This document shows positions 1 to 10,997 of a stretch of 64,000 nucleotides of DNA, one piece after another; within the stretch, counting starts at the first letter, position 1; each line of letters starts with the position of its first letter. The DNA lies in contig OX621166.1 of NCBI GenBank assembly GCA_951640195.1, positions 1,480,501 through 1,544,500 on the forward strand. Direction: 5' to 3'. The notes under the pieces are model-generated. The model was not told the origin of the DNA. It saw only the letters and a program-made list of their open reading frames with translations, and searched no databases. Origin of the DNA: Porpolomopsis calyptriformis. Its lineage: Eukaryota > Basidiomycota > Agaricomycetes > Agaricales > Hygrophoraceae. Both the position numbers and the translations under genes were made by a program.

Positions 1-471
1 CCAGTCATGTCCAAGGAAAATCTGTGATTTGCTGAGGTTCATGATACCGAAGTTGATCTGTTCAACATGGGTGCCAACCTTGAGCTTGAGTGCAACCATT
101 TCAGAGATGGGTCCCTTGGAATTGGGTTGTCCATTGGCATTGTGTACCGGAATGGGTCGAGCGAGCTTAGTTGTGTGAAGGTTGTTTTCGTGGACATACT
201 TGATATCAATGCATGAACCTTTGCAACCACTATCAATGAGAGCAGTGGCAAGGTGTTCAGTATGATTATCCAGGGTGGTGATGACAGTTTTGAGGGTCAG
301 CTGGTTCCTTGAGCCTAAGCCACGAATGAACACATGAGGTTCCTTGAGTTCGTTGAGGGCTTAGATGGCATTCTCCATTGAGAGGGTATTGATTTGATCG
401 ATCATGGTTTGAGTCATCTCTAGCGATCAGGCAGGGTGAGACCATTTCGAAAGAATTGGGATTGCGTAATT
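1..471 (-). pseudogene. Element A pol fragment: aspartic protease region
   Basis: Read on the minus strand, this stretch encodes the retropepsin-like segment of the polyprotein. The active-site motif DSG sits near 230 within ALIDSGCKGSCID, followed by a HTTKLARPIPVHNA-like stretch near 130-180 and FLGHDW at the left end. The enzyme would cleave Gag-Pol into mature proteins. The matching stretch of element B (4779-5204) has the same motifs. It is cut on one side by the B insertion and on the other by the window edge, so no complete protein can be predicted. Confidence 0.8.
467..471. repeat. Target site duplication (left) of element B, TAATT
   Basis: Five bases TAATT directly abut the left LTR of B and recur at 8608-8612 directly after the right LTR. 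A 5-bp duplication is usual for Ty3/gypsy integrases. Confidence 0.95.
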
Positions 472-928
472 TGTTACGTCGGCGGTGATATCTCAGGTAG
501 CTTCCAGGGACAACAAGGAGACTGTCACATAAAACAGTGGAAACGATGTTGAAATTCAAGACTAAGGAAGATACAAGCGTATCATACTCTACTTATATCT
601 GTCTGAGTCTAGAACGTGATTGTGATTACTATGGAGATGATCCATGGAATGGCTGACTAATGCACAGCAATGCGCAGCTACTGTGGAATAACTGCGGAGT
701 ACATCTTCAATGACCAATGGCACAATTGCCTCCAATCTATGAGGATTAGCGATTAGATAAGAGATAAGATAAGATAAGGAAAAATTGAAAGATAAGGAAA
801 GTGGGTGGTGAACCGATTGGTAAGTGTCACATGTCATGTCGCGGTCATGGTGGTCAATGAGTCAAGTGTGACAGGTCACAAGTGTCACAATATGGGTAGG
901 GCAGGACAAAATCGAAATGGCTGTAACA
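472..928 (-). repeat. Element B 3' LTR
   Basis: 457-bp LTR with TG...CA ends inside a perfect TGTTAC/GTAACA terminal inversion. On the element's sense (minus) strand it holds a TATAAG box complementary to about 588-597 and, downstream of it, the self-priming segment. Five GATAAG motifs overlap or adjoin at 756-796 on the plus strand (CTTATC in element sense). It matches 8151-8607 along its whole length. Confidence 0.95.
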
Positions 929-941
929 TCACCCTCTCTTC
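929..941 (-). other. Polypurine tract of element B
   Basis: On the minus strand the 13 bases just upstream of the 3' LTR are GAAGAGAGGGTGA, purine-rich and directly adjacent to TGTTAC. This is the expected position of the plus-strand primer of an LTR element. Confidence 0.75.
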
Positions 942-1405
942 AAATTTGCATCCGCACGATGTTAACGTAGGTGTTGGAGATGTCTTGAACAATCTTGGAG
1001 TAGCCATCTTGGCGTGTAGCAGGGGGAAGTTGGGAGATGACACTGATACTGTTGGCGAACTTCCAGTGCAGACAAGGGGGAAACGAGTTGGTAGAGTTGG
1101 AGCTCTTGACCTCAATCATCCAGTCGTAGGACAACTGTGATTGCATTCACTAGGCTGGACTCATAGATCCAAACTCGTCGTGCGGTTGGTGGGAGGGGAG
1201 GAAGAAGGGCGGAGCCATTGAAATCTCAGTCAAGGAGTCGGTTGACTTCTGTTGGGGACAGTGGGACGAGAATGTCAATATTGTTATTGACCTTGGGCAG
1301 TTTGTAGTCTTCGCCTGTTGAGTCTGTGATGGGATTATAGAGTCATTTGTCAATTCTGAAGAAATCATCCATCTGAATGACGCGTAGTTGAAGCCTGGGG
1401 GCTGG
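942..1405 (-). pseudogene. Element B extra 3' reading frame downstream of the chromodomain
   Basis: After the pol stop (1406-1408), about 460 bp still read as protein-like minus-strand sequence with a few stops. It contains segments such as KLPKVNNNIDILVPLSP (about 1245-1300) and, in another frame, SVISQLPPATRQDGYS and YVNIVRMQI just before the polypurine tract. I do not recognise a domain. Comparable extra reading frames follow the chromodomain in elements D and E, so it may be an accessory protein of this lineage. Whether it is a separate ORF, a spliced exon or a Pol tail is not decidable here. Confidence 0.4.
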
Positions 1406-4400
1406 TCATTCAGGGTGGAGGGCGTAGAACTCATCGACTAGTTCTTGGGAGTTCTTGACATTGGCTTCAGGTTCCCAGGTGTTTTTCTCACTGGTGTAAC
1501 CTTCCCAGTGCACAAGGTATTGGAGCTTTCCTTGTCTCAGTCGGGAGTCCAGGATTTCATCGACGATGTATTCAACGTCATCCTCTAGTTGGAGCGGGGG
1601 AGGAGGGGGAAGTCTTTTTTGGTTTGGAAAGGAAGGAAGACGATAGGGAGAGAGATAGGATTTATTGAAGATTAGGTACAGTCCTAACCATTCGCGAGGG
1701 AGTTCAAGTTTATAGGCGGAGCGGCCAACCTTCTTGATGACCTTGAAGGGTCCGAAGTGTTTGTTGTCTAGCTTCTTCATGGGTCATTTGGTCTTGATGT
1801 TGGTGGCAGCCAGCCATACCTTATCTCCTGGTGAGTATTCTTGAGCAGCTCGGATGTGTTTATTGTGGGCAGTCTTCATCTTCTCATTTGCTTCCTTAAG
1901 GGCAGCCTCAGCCTCTTGGTGGACCTCTTTCATCTGATTAGCGAACTGAGTTGCAGACTCGTTTCAAACTTCCTCCGTGGTGTCGTTTCCTGTCCAGGGG
2001 TCTTGGCCATAATTGACATAGAAAGGGGTTTGTCGCGTAGCTGCATGAACAGAGTTATTGTACGGAAATTCTGCTAATGTGAGCCATTCCTTCCAGTTGT
2101 CCTGACGATGGTTAATGAAGATGCGGAGGTACTGTTCAAGCGTCTGGTTCATTCGTTCGGATTGGCTATCAGTCTGGGGGTGGTAAGCAGTGGAGACATT
2201 TTGGGAGGTGCCCAGAAGGTGGAAGAGGTTAGTCATGAATTTGGAAATGAATCGTGGATCGCGATCGTGGATAATGCATTGAGGAACACCGTGGTCTCAG
2301 ATGACTCAGTCTTGGATAATCTTTGTGAATCCTTCGGAGTTCAGTTCGATATGAGTAGCCTTGAACTTGACGGCCTTGGAAAAGTGATCGACAATGGTGA
2401 GGATCGCATTGTAGCCTTGACATTTGGGTATGGGGCCAATGAGGTCGACTGTGATCGTATCCCAGGGTCAGGTGGAAGGGTTGAAAGGATGTAAAGGGGT
2501 TTTCGCGGGCAACCGAGAGGCTTTGGTACATTGACATGTCTCGCAACCACAAACATAGGTGTTGATATCTCTCCTGATGGTGGGCCACCAGTAATCACAA
2601 CACATGGCTTCAGTGGTTTTGAAGGAGCCATAATGTCCAGAGAGAGGGTTGTTGTGGTATTGAGCGATAATGTCGCCATGGAGTGGGACATCCTTTGAGA
2701 CGTAGATTCGGTCCAAGAAGGTCTTAATGCCGTCGTCTTGGGTCTTCCAATCGTTTTCACGTTTTTCTTGAGAGAGTGTGGCTTGTGGTTCTTTATTTTG
2801 ATACAAACCATGGATTCGTGAACAGAAATTAATAGGTTCAATCTCGTGTTGGACCTGGCGGAGATCTATGATAGGGTGATCGGGAGAAGGAAAAAGATTG
2901 TTCGGGAGTAAAATAACATCATCATTGTCATTCACCCCCCTCTCAAAACCCAGTCATCTCGACAGGATATCAGCCTTAGAGTTGGCCTTGCTGGTGACAT
3001 GGTGGAGAGAGAAGTGGTAATCCTGAAGCTCTGTGAGCCATCTAGCCTGGCATCTGTTCAGCTTTTGGGGCAGCTTGAAGTACTGGAGGTTGGCGTGATC
3101 TGTCCAAACCTCAAAAACTTGCTTAGCAGACAGTAGCCATTTCCTAAACTCTTGGAGTGCAGTCATGATTGTGAGCAACTCGCAGTCATAAATCTGATAG
3201 TTTCGTTCCATGGGTGTAAACAACTTGGAGATATATGCGATGGGCTTCCAGATATTGTTTTGTTTTTGCGATAGTATAGCACCCAAGGCATAGTCAGAAG
3301 CATCGGTTTCCACACGGAGTAGGTCATCGTCATTAGCGATAGATAAGACAGGAGAGGTAGTAATGATCATCTTCAAGATGTTGAAAGCATCCTGGCATTC
3401 GGAGGTCCAATTGAAGGGAGCGTTTCCAGTCAGCACATTAAGGGGGCAGGCAATTCCAGCGAAGTGATGGATAAATCGATGGTAGAAATTGCAAAATCCA
3501 AGAAAGGCCTGAACATCTCACTTGCATTCGGGGGTTGGCCAGTCAGTGATTCCCTGGACCTTGACAGGGTCTATCTTGATGTAACCTTCAGACATGATTA
3601 CTCCGAGGTATTCCACTTGACGTTGGTCGAAGTTGCATTTCTCTGGCTTGAGGTAGAGGTTGTGTTCACGAAGTGTGGTCATAACTTCATAGACATGTTG
3701 GTGATGCATTTCGAGATCCTTGTCAAAGATGAGGATGTCGTCTATATAGACCAAGACATGTCCTTTAACAATTTGGATGTGGAAAATATCGTTCATTATG
3801 TTTTGGAAAGTAGCAGGTGAGTTGGTGAGACTGAAGAATATGACTAGGGGTTTGAATAAGCTGTGGTTAGTCCTGAATGCAGCCTTGTATTCATCCCCTT
3901 CCTTGATTCAGACATTGTTGTATCCCCAGCGAACATCTAGCTTGGTGAAGTAGCGAGTATTCTGTAGGGTATCAATTAGTTTATTGATCAGAGGGAGGGG
4001 GTATCAGTTTTTGACAGTCATGTCATTGAGTTTTCGGTAGTCCTGGATGGGGTGTAGTTGACCATCCTTCTTCTTGATGAAGAAGAAAGGGGAAGCAATG
4101 GGGGAAATAGATTTCCGAATTCATCCAGTATGGAGGTTCTCTTCCAAGAACTTGTCCAATTGGGCATGTTCATCCACAGAGAGGGGATAGACCTTACAGT
4201 CAAGCTTCTCTTTGGTTCTGGGGAGAAGTTCGATTGCATGATCCCAGGGACGACTTGGGGGGGGTTCATCGAAGTCTTCCTTAGTGAAGACGTCTTGGAA
4301 TTCATGGAGGTATTCGGGCACAATTTCCTTCCATGTGCAGTCCTTCTTCTGGGCTTCCCAGGCCTTGATCGCGAGATCCTGTGATTTTGTTCCCATCAAT

Positions 4401-5204
4401 CGAATTTGGATGGCAGGGCTGAGGTTGACCATGAGGAGGTGGTCGCCATCCTCGAGATTGAGGTTGTTGACGTCGACAGAATCAGGGAAAGGAGAGGGAC
4501 GACAGTCAGGGGAGCATCGATCGAGAACAAGAGAGTTTGCCTTCCAGTCAATGGAGGGGTTGTTGTAAGAATTCCTGATCTTGCAGTGCTCACAACCAGC
4601 TGGATACAACTAATATCTATTGGATATGTGTAACCCTGGTACAAGTGGTGGCAAGATATAAAAAGAACTACCTAAATAAGGGTAAATACTGCCTATATAC
4701 TGCTCTCTGGTACAAACACCAATATATAAGGACTACATCCCTAATGTACACACTGTAACAGTAATATCTGTTACAGTTGTGGAGTTTCAGCCAATCATGT
4801 CCAAGGAAAACCTGAGACTTGCTGAGGTTTGTGATGCCAAAATTAATCCGTTCGATGTGGGAGCCAATCTTAAGCTCAAGCGTGACCATTTCCAAGATGG
4901 GACCTTTGGAATTGGGTTGTCTGTCTGCATTGTGTACAGGGATGGGTCGAGCGAGCTTGGTGGTGTGTAGATCGTGTTCACGGACATATTTAACGTTAAT
5001 GCATGAACCTTCGCAGCCGCTGTCGACAAGAGCAGTAGTGAGGTATTCGGCGCAGTTGTCCAAGGTAGTGATGACAGTTTTGAGGGTTAGCTGATTTCCT
5101 CCGGAGCCACAAATGAACACATGAGGTTCCTTGAGTTCATTCAGGGCTTGGATGGTATTCTCTGTAGTGAGGGTGTTGATTTGATTGATTGTGTCCTGAG
5201 TCAT
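1406..5204 (-). pseudogene. Element B Pol: protease, RT, RNase H, integrase, chromodomain
   Basis: The degenerate polyprotein runs from protease (DSGCEG, about 5020) through RT (intact YIDD near 3735-3748), RNase H (ETDASDYALG near 3270-3320, DILSR end near 2954) and integrase (zinc-finger half near 2520-2600; SVHAATRQTPFY near 2020-2070) to a C-terminal chromodomain (1430-1570; EYIVDEIL, LVHWEGY, TWEPE). Frame breaks include an AAATGACC stop just upstream of 1780 that would be R if CGA. The chromodomain would tether integrase to histone marks in heterochromatin, as known for chromoviruses. Function is lost in this copy. Confidence 0.9.
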
Positions 5205-5569
5205 CTCTCGTGATTAGGCAGGGTGAGACTATTTGGAGAGAATGGGAATTGCGTGATTGGCCTGTTCCTTAATGGCATTGATGATTTCCAGAGGGGAAGA
5301 AAGAGAGTTGACATCGATTAAATTGACAAAAGGGAGAGACAATGGTTTGGGAACGGGTGTTTGAGGGGATTCGGGGCACTTAACATTTGCACTTGGCATA
5401 GACAGTTGGGGACTAGATTCATTGACGGACTTGGTGGTATCAGATAGTGTACATGCCGTTATGGTACTACAAAGAGAGAAGGGAGGAGAAAGGGAGAAGT
5501 CTGGTACTGTCTGTTTGCCATGCCAAAGCAAACAGCTTTCTGTCGAATAGAGGGAGTGCATCTCTAATG

Positions 5570-6928
5570 ACCATCGCCAAAATCCTGTTCGATTGAGTCA
5601 GGGGTGGGTTCCTCTGGAGTGTGCTCCTCTACGGAAAGGAGGTTCATCAACTCCAAGAGTTCGTCATGGGTCAGTTCATGCTGGAGAGCATGAACGTTAA
5701 CCTTCTTGAGCTCCTGAGGACAGTCCCAATGAAAATGTCCGACCTAGCCACAATTGTAGCACTTGTTAACTTGACGCGTCTTGCTAAGGTCCATGGGTAA
5801 CCCTTGTCTGCCGTGGATGGTGCCAGAAGGCACCTGACGATCTTGTTGGGGTGGGGGTTGGAAACGCGGCATGGACGGCCTGAAAGACGGACAAGGAAGG
5901 GGGGCAGTGGGATATTGATAGCATTCTTGCTCACGGAAGCGTTCCATGAGTTGTCCAATGGCCATGACCTTCTCGTGGTATTTGTTGTACTTGGTGGGGA
6001 GTGGCGGGTTCACATACATTTGCCGAATTACGTCCTAACGGACGTTCTTCTCGATGATGCGGATGCATTCTTTATCCTGGCCAGCGAGACCAGCTTGATG
6101 GAACAAGAGTTCCAATTTCACGAAATAGTCCAAAATGCTCAATCGTCCCTGAGAGAAATGTTCGACCTCTGCACAGGCATATTGCTCAATGGCGTGGTTG
6201 ACGAAGGTTGCATCCAGCAAGGTGGTGAAGTTGGCCCAAGTCCCAAGAGGGATGAGGTTGCTGGATGCATTAGTGCAACCAAAAAATGTGTCAATGTATT
6301 GTTGCGCCCATTCAGCAGCAATGCCTTCCTTCATGTACGAGAGCGCAACGAGGATCATCTTTTCCAGATCAGTGACATCGCTGCCTCGGAGAAAGATAAT
6401 AACTTGTTGAAACCAGTTTTTGTACTGTTTTTTATTGCCATTGAAGGATTCAGGCTGAGCGAGTTTAATTTTGTTTGATGCGGAGGCCATTGGTGTTGAT
6501 TGCGAAGGAGGAAGTGGATTCAGGTTTAGGGGTGGTGGAGTTGAAGAGGGAGGAACAGAGGGAGAAGGAGAACGAGGGGCAGGATTCGATTCAGAGGGTT
6601 GAGGGGGATTTTTCTTGGGGGTCTCGGGTAGTGGTCATTGGGGGGAGGAAGTTTTCACCTTTACAGGGGTTGAAGAGGACTGTGTGAGAAGAGGAGGGGT
6701 TTGTTGGAAGCGGGCATGTCCACCGAACGTGAAGGGTGTTTGTCGCGGGGATGGAGAGGGGAGAGTGGTTGGTCCGAGAAGAGAGTAGATGGAAGGGGTT
6801 GAAGGGTCAAGGATTTGAGATGAGAGTGGGGATTGGATCTCAGTCTCATTGTCGACGGCGTCCTGGAAGTCTAACTCCTCATCTGTGAGCCTGAAGCTTG
6901 ATCGACAGGATCCTGCACGGGGAGGCAT
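5570..6928 (-). pseudogene. Element B Gag polyprotein with CCHC knuckle
   Basis: The minus-strand frame starts at the ATG at 6928-6926 (MPPRAGS), has a Ser/Pro-rich N-terminal third, then the retrotransposon Gag core (IKLAQPESFNG from about 6465, WFQQVIIFL, AAEWAQQYID) and a nucleocapsid knuckle CYNCG-stop-VGHFHWDC near 5725-5765. That stop is CAG to TAG inside the knuckle. Another stop lies near 6634 (CGA to TGA). Gag would form the virus-like particle and bind element RNA. Its frame matches element A Gag at 8940-10330, where the knuckle is intact. Confidence 0.85.
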
Positions 6929-6942
6929 GATGACAAATTATC

Positions 6943-7452
6943 TCAGACGTGAATCTCCCTGATGTAACCAGAGGATCCACGACAGTAGAATACATGGAGA
7001 GAAGAGGCAATGAAATTCGCAACAAGAGTTGGGGACTGATAAATCCTGACATGTACGTGATTAAACGTGCGTGGTTCGATTTCGACGAAGGGGTTGAGAC
7101 CGTCATCTGAAGAATCTGGGGGAGATGGGGCAGTATAGAAAGAGTCCAAAGAGAGTGAAGAACGAGACGAGATAGGAGAAGGGTTGGCGGAGGTGGGAGG
7201 AGAGAGTTCGAATGCAAGGTGGGAGAACTTGAGCGTAAGAGCTGCGAGTTGAGCCTGTTCTATTTCTAGTGCGTCAATGGCTTGCTGCTCTGAGTAGCTA
7301 ATGAGCTGACTCGAAGAAGCCTGAGGGGTTTGATGAGGAGGGGAATAGGACAGAGGCAGGTCAAAGGAGGATGGTGATGTGATGTGGAGTCGTCTGAGCT
7401 CTGGGATCTGCCCCGAGAGATGATGGGAGGCACAATAGAAAGGAGCTATCAA
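6943..7452 (-). CDS. Short reading frame upstream of Gag in element B
   Basis: A 169-codon open frame precedes Gag in a different frame. It is Ser/Pro-rich and contains SYSEQQAIDALEIEQAQL (about 7250-7320), then ends in a HVFYCRGSSGYIREIHV segment shortly before the Gag start. The same protein sequence is present, with one stop, upstream of Gag in element A (about 10340-10740), so the reading frame is conserved between subfamilies. It may be the first exon or domain of Gag, joined by splicing or frameshift. No known domain recognised. Confidence 0.45.
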   Translation of the reverse strand: MIAPFYCASHHLSGQIPELRRLHITSPSSFDLPLSYSPPHQTPQASSSQLISYSEQQAIDALEIEQAQLAALTLKFSHLAFELSPPTSANPSPISSRSSLSLDSFYTAPSPPDSSDDGLNPFVEIEPRTFNHVHVRIYQSPTLVANFIASSLHVFYCRGSSGYIREIHV

Positions 7453-8137
7453 AGAAATCGTGAAAATCGAAGAAATAGAAGAAATCAGAAAATCAGAGCA
7501 CTCTCTAGAGTGCTAGAGGCGGTCGAAGAGGCTCAAACATGAAGGACTAGATGTGGGATGATGGGATCTATCTTCCTTCTCTATGATACAAACATATCTA
7601 CAAGTAAATATATCTGTGAAAACAAAGATCCCTTTATATGCTATATAGTAAAGGGATGAGACTTCTGAACGAAGCCACCAGTGAAAGGGATGATGGAAAC
7701 GATGAAGATCTACACAATGGACGTCTGGCTATCAGATGCATCCTTTGATATGAGCTGCGGTCGCGAATCGAAGGATCGGAGAATTCGAAGAAATTCACAG
7801 AAATCTGAAGAATTCGGAGATAAATCGCTGGACAGGAAGCTGAATTGCGTAGTCGGGGACATTGTAGCAGTGTAGTAGATGTCTGGGGGAACACATAGAT
7901 ATATGGAACATGTCCTCCAGAGCTCAAGGGACCAAGGGGTTGTATCAACAGGTCCAGGGTAGTGGTCGAATTTGATACCGTGCGGTTGGTTACTGTGGTT
8001 CTCGAAACAAAAGAGGATGGATCGTCGAGGGGGAGCCTGGTGGATTCTGGAGAGGCAACTAGTCAGTTGTAATACAACAGGCTAGTCAGACAAATCTTGT
8101 CCAGGGACTCTTGCAGAGAGAAGCTAGGTAAGAGAGG
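7453..8137 (-). other. Element B leader with about 550 bp absent from element A
   Basis: Between the upstream reading frame and the 5' LTR lie about 700 bp in B but only about 220 bp in A. The outer parts align (for example GGGGGAGCCTGGT...GGATTC near 8030-8060 and 10860-10880). The middle, about 7380-7940, has no counterpart in A. I see no convincing gene in it. It contains an 8-bp stem hairpin AGCACTCT-CT-AGAGTGCT at 7497-7514. Confidence 0.55.
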
Positions 8138-8150
8138 AGTTTTGAATTTC
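8138..8150 (-). other. Self-priming type primer binding site of element B
   Basis: On the minus strand the bases immediately after the 5' LTR are GAAATTCAAAACT. They pair with AGTCTTGAATTTC inside the LTR (complement of 8230-8242) over 13 nt with one mismatch, and that segment lies about 35 nt downstream of the LTR TATA box. No TGG start of a tRNA primer site is present. The layout matches Tf1-type self-priming. Confidence 0.7.
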
Positions 8151-8607
8151 TGTTATGTCAGCAGTGATGTCTCAGGTAGCTTCCAGGGACAACAAGGAGA
8201 CTGTCGCATAAAACAGTGGAAACGATGTTGAAATTCAAGACTAAGGAAGATACAAGCGTATCATACTCTACTTATATCTGTCTGAGTCTAGAACGTGATT
8301 GTGATTACTACAGAGATGATCCATGGAATGGCTAACTAATGCACAGCAATGCGCAGCTACTGCGGAATAACTGCGGAGTACATCTTCAACGACCAATAGC
8401 ACAATTGCCTCCAATCTATGAGGATTAGTGATTAGATAAGAGATAAGATAAGATAAGGAAAAATTGAAAGATAAGGAAAGTGGGTGGTGAACCGATTGGT
8501 AAGTGTCACATGTCATGTCACGGTCATGGTGGTCGACGAGTCAAGTGTGACAGGTCACAAGGGTCACAATATGGGTAGGGCAGGACAAAATCGAAACAGC
8601 CGTAACA
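8151..8607 (-). repeat. Element B 5' LTR (promoter LTR)
   Basis: 457-bp LTR identical in length to 472-928. It provides the TATA box in element sense and the start of the element RNA. It ends with GTAACA at 8607, directly followed by the TAATT duplication at 8608-8612. Confidence 0.95.
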
Positions 8608-8612
8608 TAATT
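8608..8612. repeat. Target site duplication (right) of element B, TAATT
   Basis: Matches 467-471. Removing 472-8607 and one TAATT restores a continuous element A reading region. Confidence 0.95.
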
Positions 8613-10330
8613 AGCCTGCTCCTTAATAGCATTAATGATATCTAGAGGGGAAGAAAGAGAGTCAATGTTAATCAAATCAATAGAAAGGAGAGACAATGAT
8701 TCGGGAATGGGGGATTGAGGGGATTTGGGGCACTCAGGGTTCACATCTGGCATAGGCAGTGGAGGACAAATTTCATTGATGGACTTGTTGGTATCAGATA
8801 TTGTACATGCCATCGTACTAGTACAGAGAATAGAAAGAGGGGAAGAGGTAACAAAGGGGGTATCTAATACTGTCTGTTCGCAATACTAAAGCAAACACGA
8901 TTCTGTTGAATAGAGTGAGTGCATCTCTATCGACTGTCGCCAAAATCCTGTTCATTATTGTTGGGGGCGGGTTCACCTGAGCTGTGTTCCTCTGCAGAAA
9001 GGAAATTCATCAGCTCGGAGATCTCGGAGATGGTCAGTTCATGCTGGAGGGCATGAACATTGACCTTCTTGAGTTCTTGCAGGCATTCCTGATGGAAGTG
9101 TCCTACTTGACCACAATTGTAACAGCGATTGGTCTGTCATGTCTTGCTCAAGTCCATTGGCAGACCCTATCCTCCATGGATGGTGCCCGATGGCACTTGC
9201 TTGTCCTGAGGAGGTGGGGGATGGAAGCGTGGAATGGAGGGTCGGAAAGACGGATGAGAGAGAGGGGCAGATGGGTGTTGGCATCATTCCTGATCATGGA
9301 AACATTCCAAAAATTAGCCCATGGCCATGACCTTTTCATGGTACTTGGGGTATGTGGTGGGGAGTGGGGGTGATATGTACATTTGACAAATTATGTCCTG
9401 GCAGACATTCTTTTCAAGGATTCTGATGCATTCTTTATCCTGGCTAATGAGGCCAGCTTGGTGGAACAAGAGTTCCAACTTGATGAAGTAGTCTACAATA
9501 CCTAAACATCCTTGTGAAAAATGTTCAACTTCCTCACAGGCGCATTGCTCCATGGCGTGGTCAGTGAAAATGGCATCCAAAATATCCATGAAGTCCTTCC
9601 ATGGGCCAAGAGGGATGAGGTTGCCAGTGATGGGGTCTGTCTGGCTGAAGTAGTTGTCCACATATTGTTGAGCCCATTCGGCGGCAATGCCTTCCTTCAT
9701 GTACAACAAGGTGACCAAGATCATCTTCTCTGGGTCTGTGACTTCACTGCCGTGAAGGAAGATGATAACTTGTCAGAACCAATTCTTGTAAAGTTTTTTA
9801 TCGCCATTGAAGACATTGGGTTGGGCAAGCTTGATCATTTTCGAGATGGAAGCTATTGGTGGTGTTTGTGAGGGAGGAAGTGGGTTTGGGTTCGAAGGCA
9901 GTGGGGGGGACAAAGAAGGGGAAGGAGCTGGAGAAAAATGAGGGGAGGGATTCAGTTCAGGAGAGGGAGACCTTTTTGGTGGGGGAGAGTCTTTTGATTT
10001 CCAGGGGGGTTCTGGAAGCAGTTGTTGCGGGGAGGTTGAGGTAGTCGCCTTCATAGGAGTGGATGATGAGTGGGAAAGAGGTTGAGGTGGTGTTCGGAGG
10101 AAACAAGGACGTCCGAACACGAAGGGCGAAGGTGTATCTGTGGGTCACAGTGTGGGGGCAGGGAGAATAGTGGGTCCAAGAATAGCAAAGACGGAGGAAG
10201 TTGAGGGGTCAAGAATCTGAGATGATAAGGGTGAGTGTATCTCGGATGTGTCAACAGCATCCTGGAACTCTAGCTTGTCGTCTGTGAGCCCGTAGCTAGA
10301 TTGATGGGATCCTGCATAGGGTGGCGTGGT
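8613..10330 (-). pseudogene. Element A Gag and Gag-Pol linker
   Basis: Minus-strand Gag of element A: Ser/Pro-rich N-terminal part (about 10330-9860), Gag core beginning near 9850 (IKLAQPNVFNG), WFxQVIIFL with an in-frame stop at the x (near 9775; B reads Q here), AAEWAQQYVD near 9680, and an intact nucleocapsid knuckle CYNCGQVGHFHQEC near 9095-9140. The initiator ATG seen in B is ACG here (near 10327), so the copy could not start normally. The linker to protease extends to 8613 and is then broken by element B. Confidence 0.8.
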
Positions 10331-10339
10331 AGGAGATTG

Positions 10340-10740
10340 TCTCAGATGTGGATCTCTCTGATGTGACCAGAGGATCCGTGATGGTAGAATACATGGGTGG
10401 AAGAGGCAAGAAAGTTAGCAATGAGCATGGGGGTATGATAAACTCTGATGCAAACACAATTGAACATTCACAGTTTGATTTCGATGAAAGGGTCAAGACC
10501 GTCATCTGAATCCAGGGGCAAGGGGGTAGTATAATATGAGTCCAAAGAAAGAGAAGAGTGGGACGAGGCAGGGGAAAGGTTGGCGGAAATGGGAGGGGTG
10601 AGGTTGAATGCGAGATGGGAGAACTTGAGTGTAAGAGCTTCGAGTTGGGCTCGCTCGATGTCTAGAGCATCGATGGCTTGTTGTTCCGAGTAGCTAATGA
10701 GCTGACTGGTTGAAGCCTGAGGGGATTGATGAGGGGGAGA
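10340..10740 (-). pseudogene. Upstream reading frame of element A, counterpart of 6943-7452
   Basis: The minus strand carries the same SYSEQQAIDAL and HVFYHHGSSGHIREIHI segments as element B, interrupted by a stop near 10475. Conservation between the two subfamilies supports a real reading frame; its function is unknown. Confidence 0.4.
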
Positions 10741-10984
10741 GTAGGATGGGGGCGGAGCTGAGGAGGATCAATCCAGGGTGGTGGTCATGCCTAGTACTGT
10801 GCGAGGATGTGCCAAAGCATCTCTCGTAGTTTCCAGAGTGAAAGAGGATGGGTCAGTCAGGGGGAGCCTGGTTGGATTCCGGGGAGGCAATAGCGACAGC
10901 TTTGTCTAGTAACCCAAAACAATGCGGTTGGTGTCAGATGAATCTTGTCCAGAGGCTCTTGCGGAGAGAAGCAAGGTGAGAGTG

Positions 10985-10997
10985 AGTTTCGTCCTTC
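10985..10997 (-). other. Self-priming type primer binding site of element A
   Basis: Minus-strand GAAGGACGAAACT directly follows the 5' LTR. It pairs with AGTTTCATCCTT in the LTR (complement of 11080-11091) with one internal mismatch. Confidence 0.6.

Larger units (their letters stand above)
472..8607 (-). mobile_element. Ty3/gypsy chromovirus B, full length, nested in element A
   Basis: An 8,136-bp element with two 457-bp LTRs (472-928 and 8151-8607) that start TGTTA and end TAACA, flanked by TAATT on both sides. Internal order on the minus strand is leader, a short upstream reading frame, Gag with CCHC knuckle, protease, RT, RNase H, integrase, chromodomain, an extra 3' reading frame, polypurine tract. 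Every enzymatic segment is recognisable, but stops interrupt the reading frame many times, so it is a dead copy. LTRs are collinear without gaps and differ at 19 of 457 positions by my count. Confidence 0.95.

Noticed and set aside
805..1140. Plus-strand open frame of 111 codons over the B LTR
   Set aside because: It crosses the LTR and polypurine tract and is the shadow of the minus-strand element; no family resemblance.
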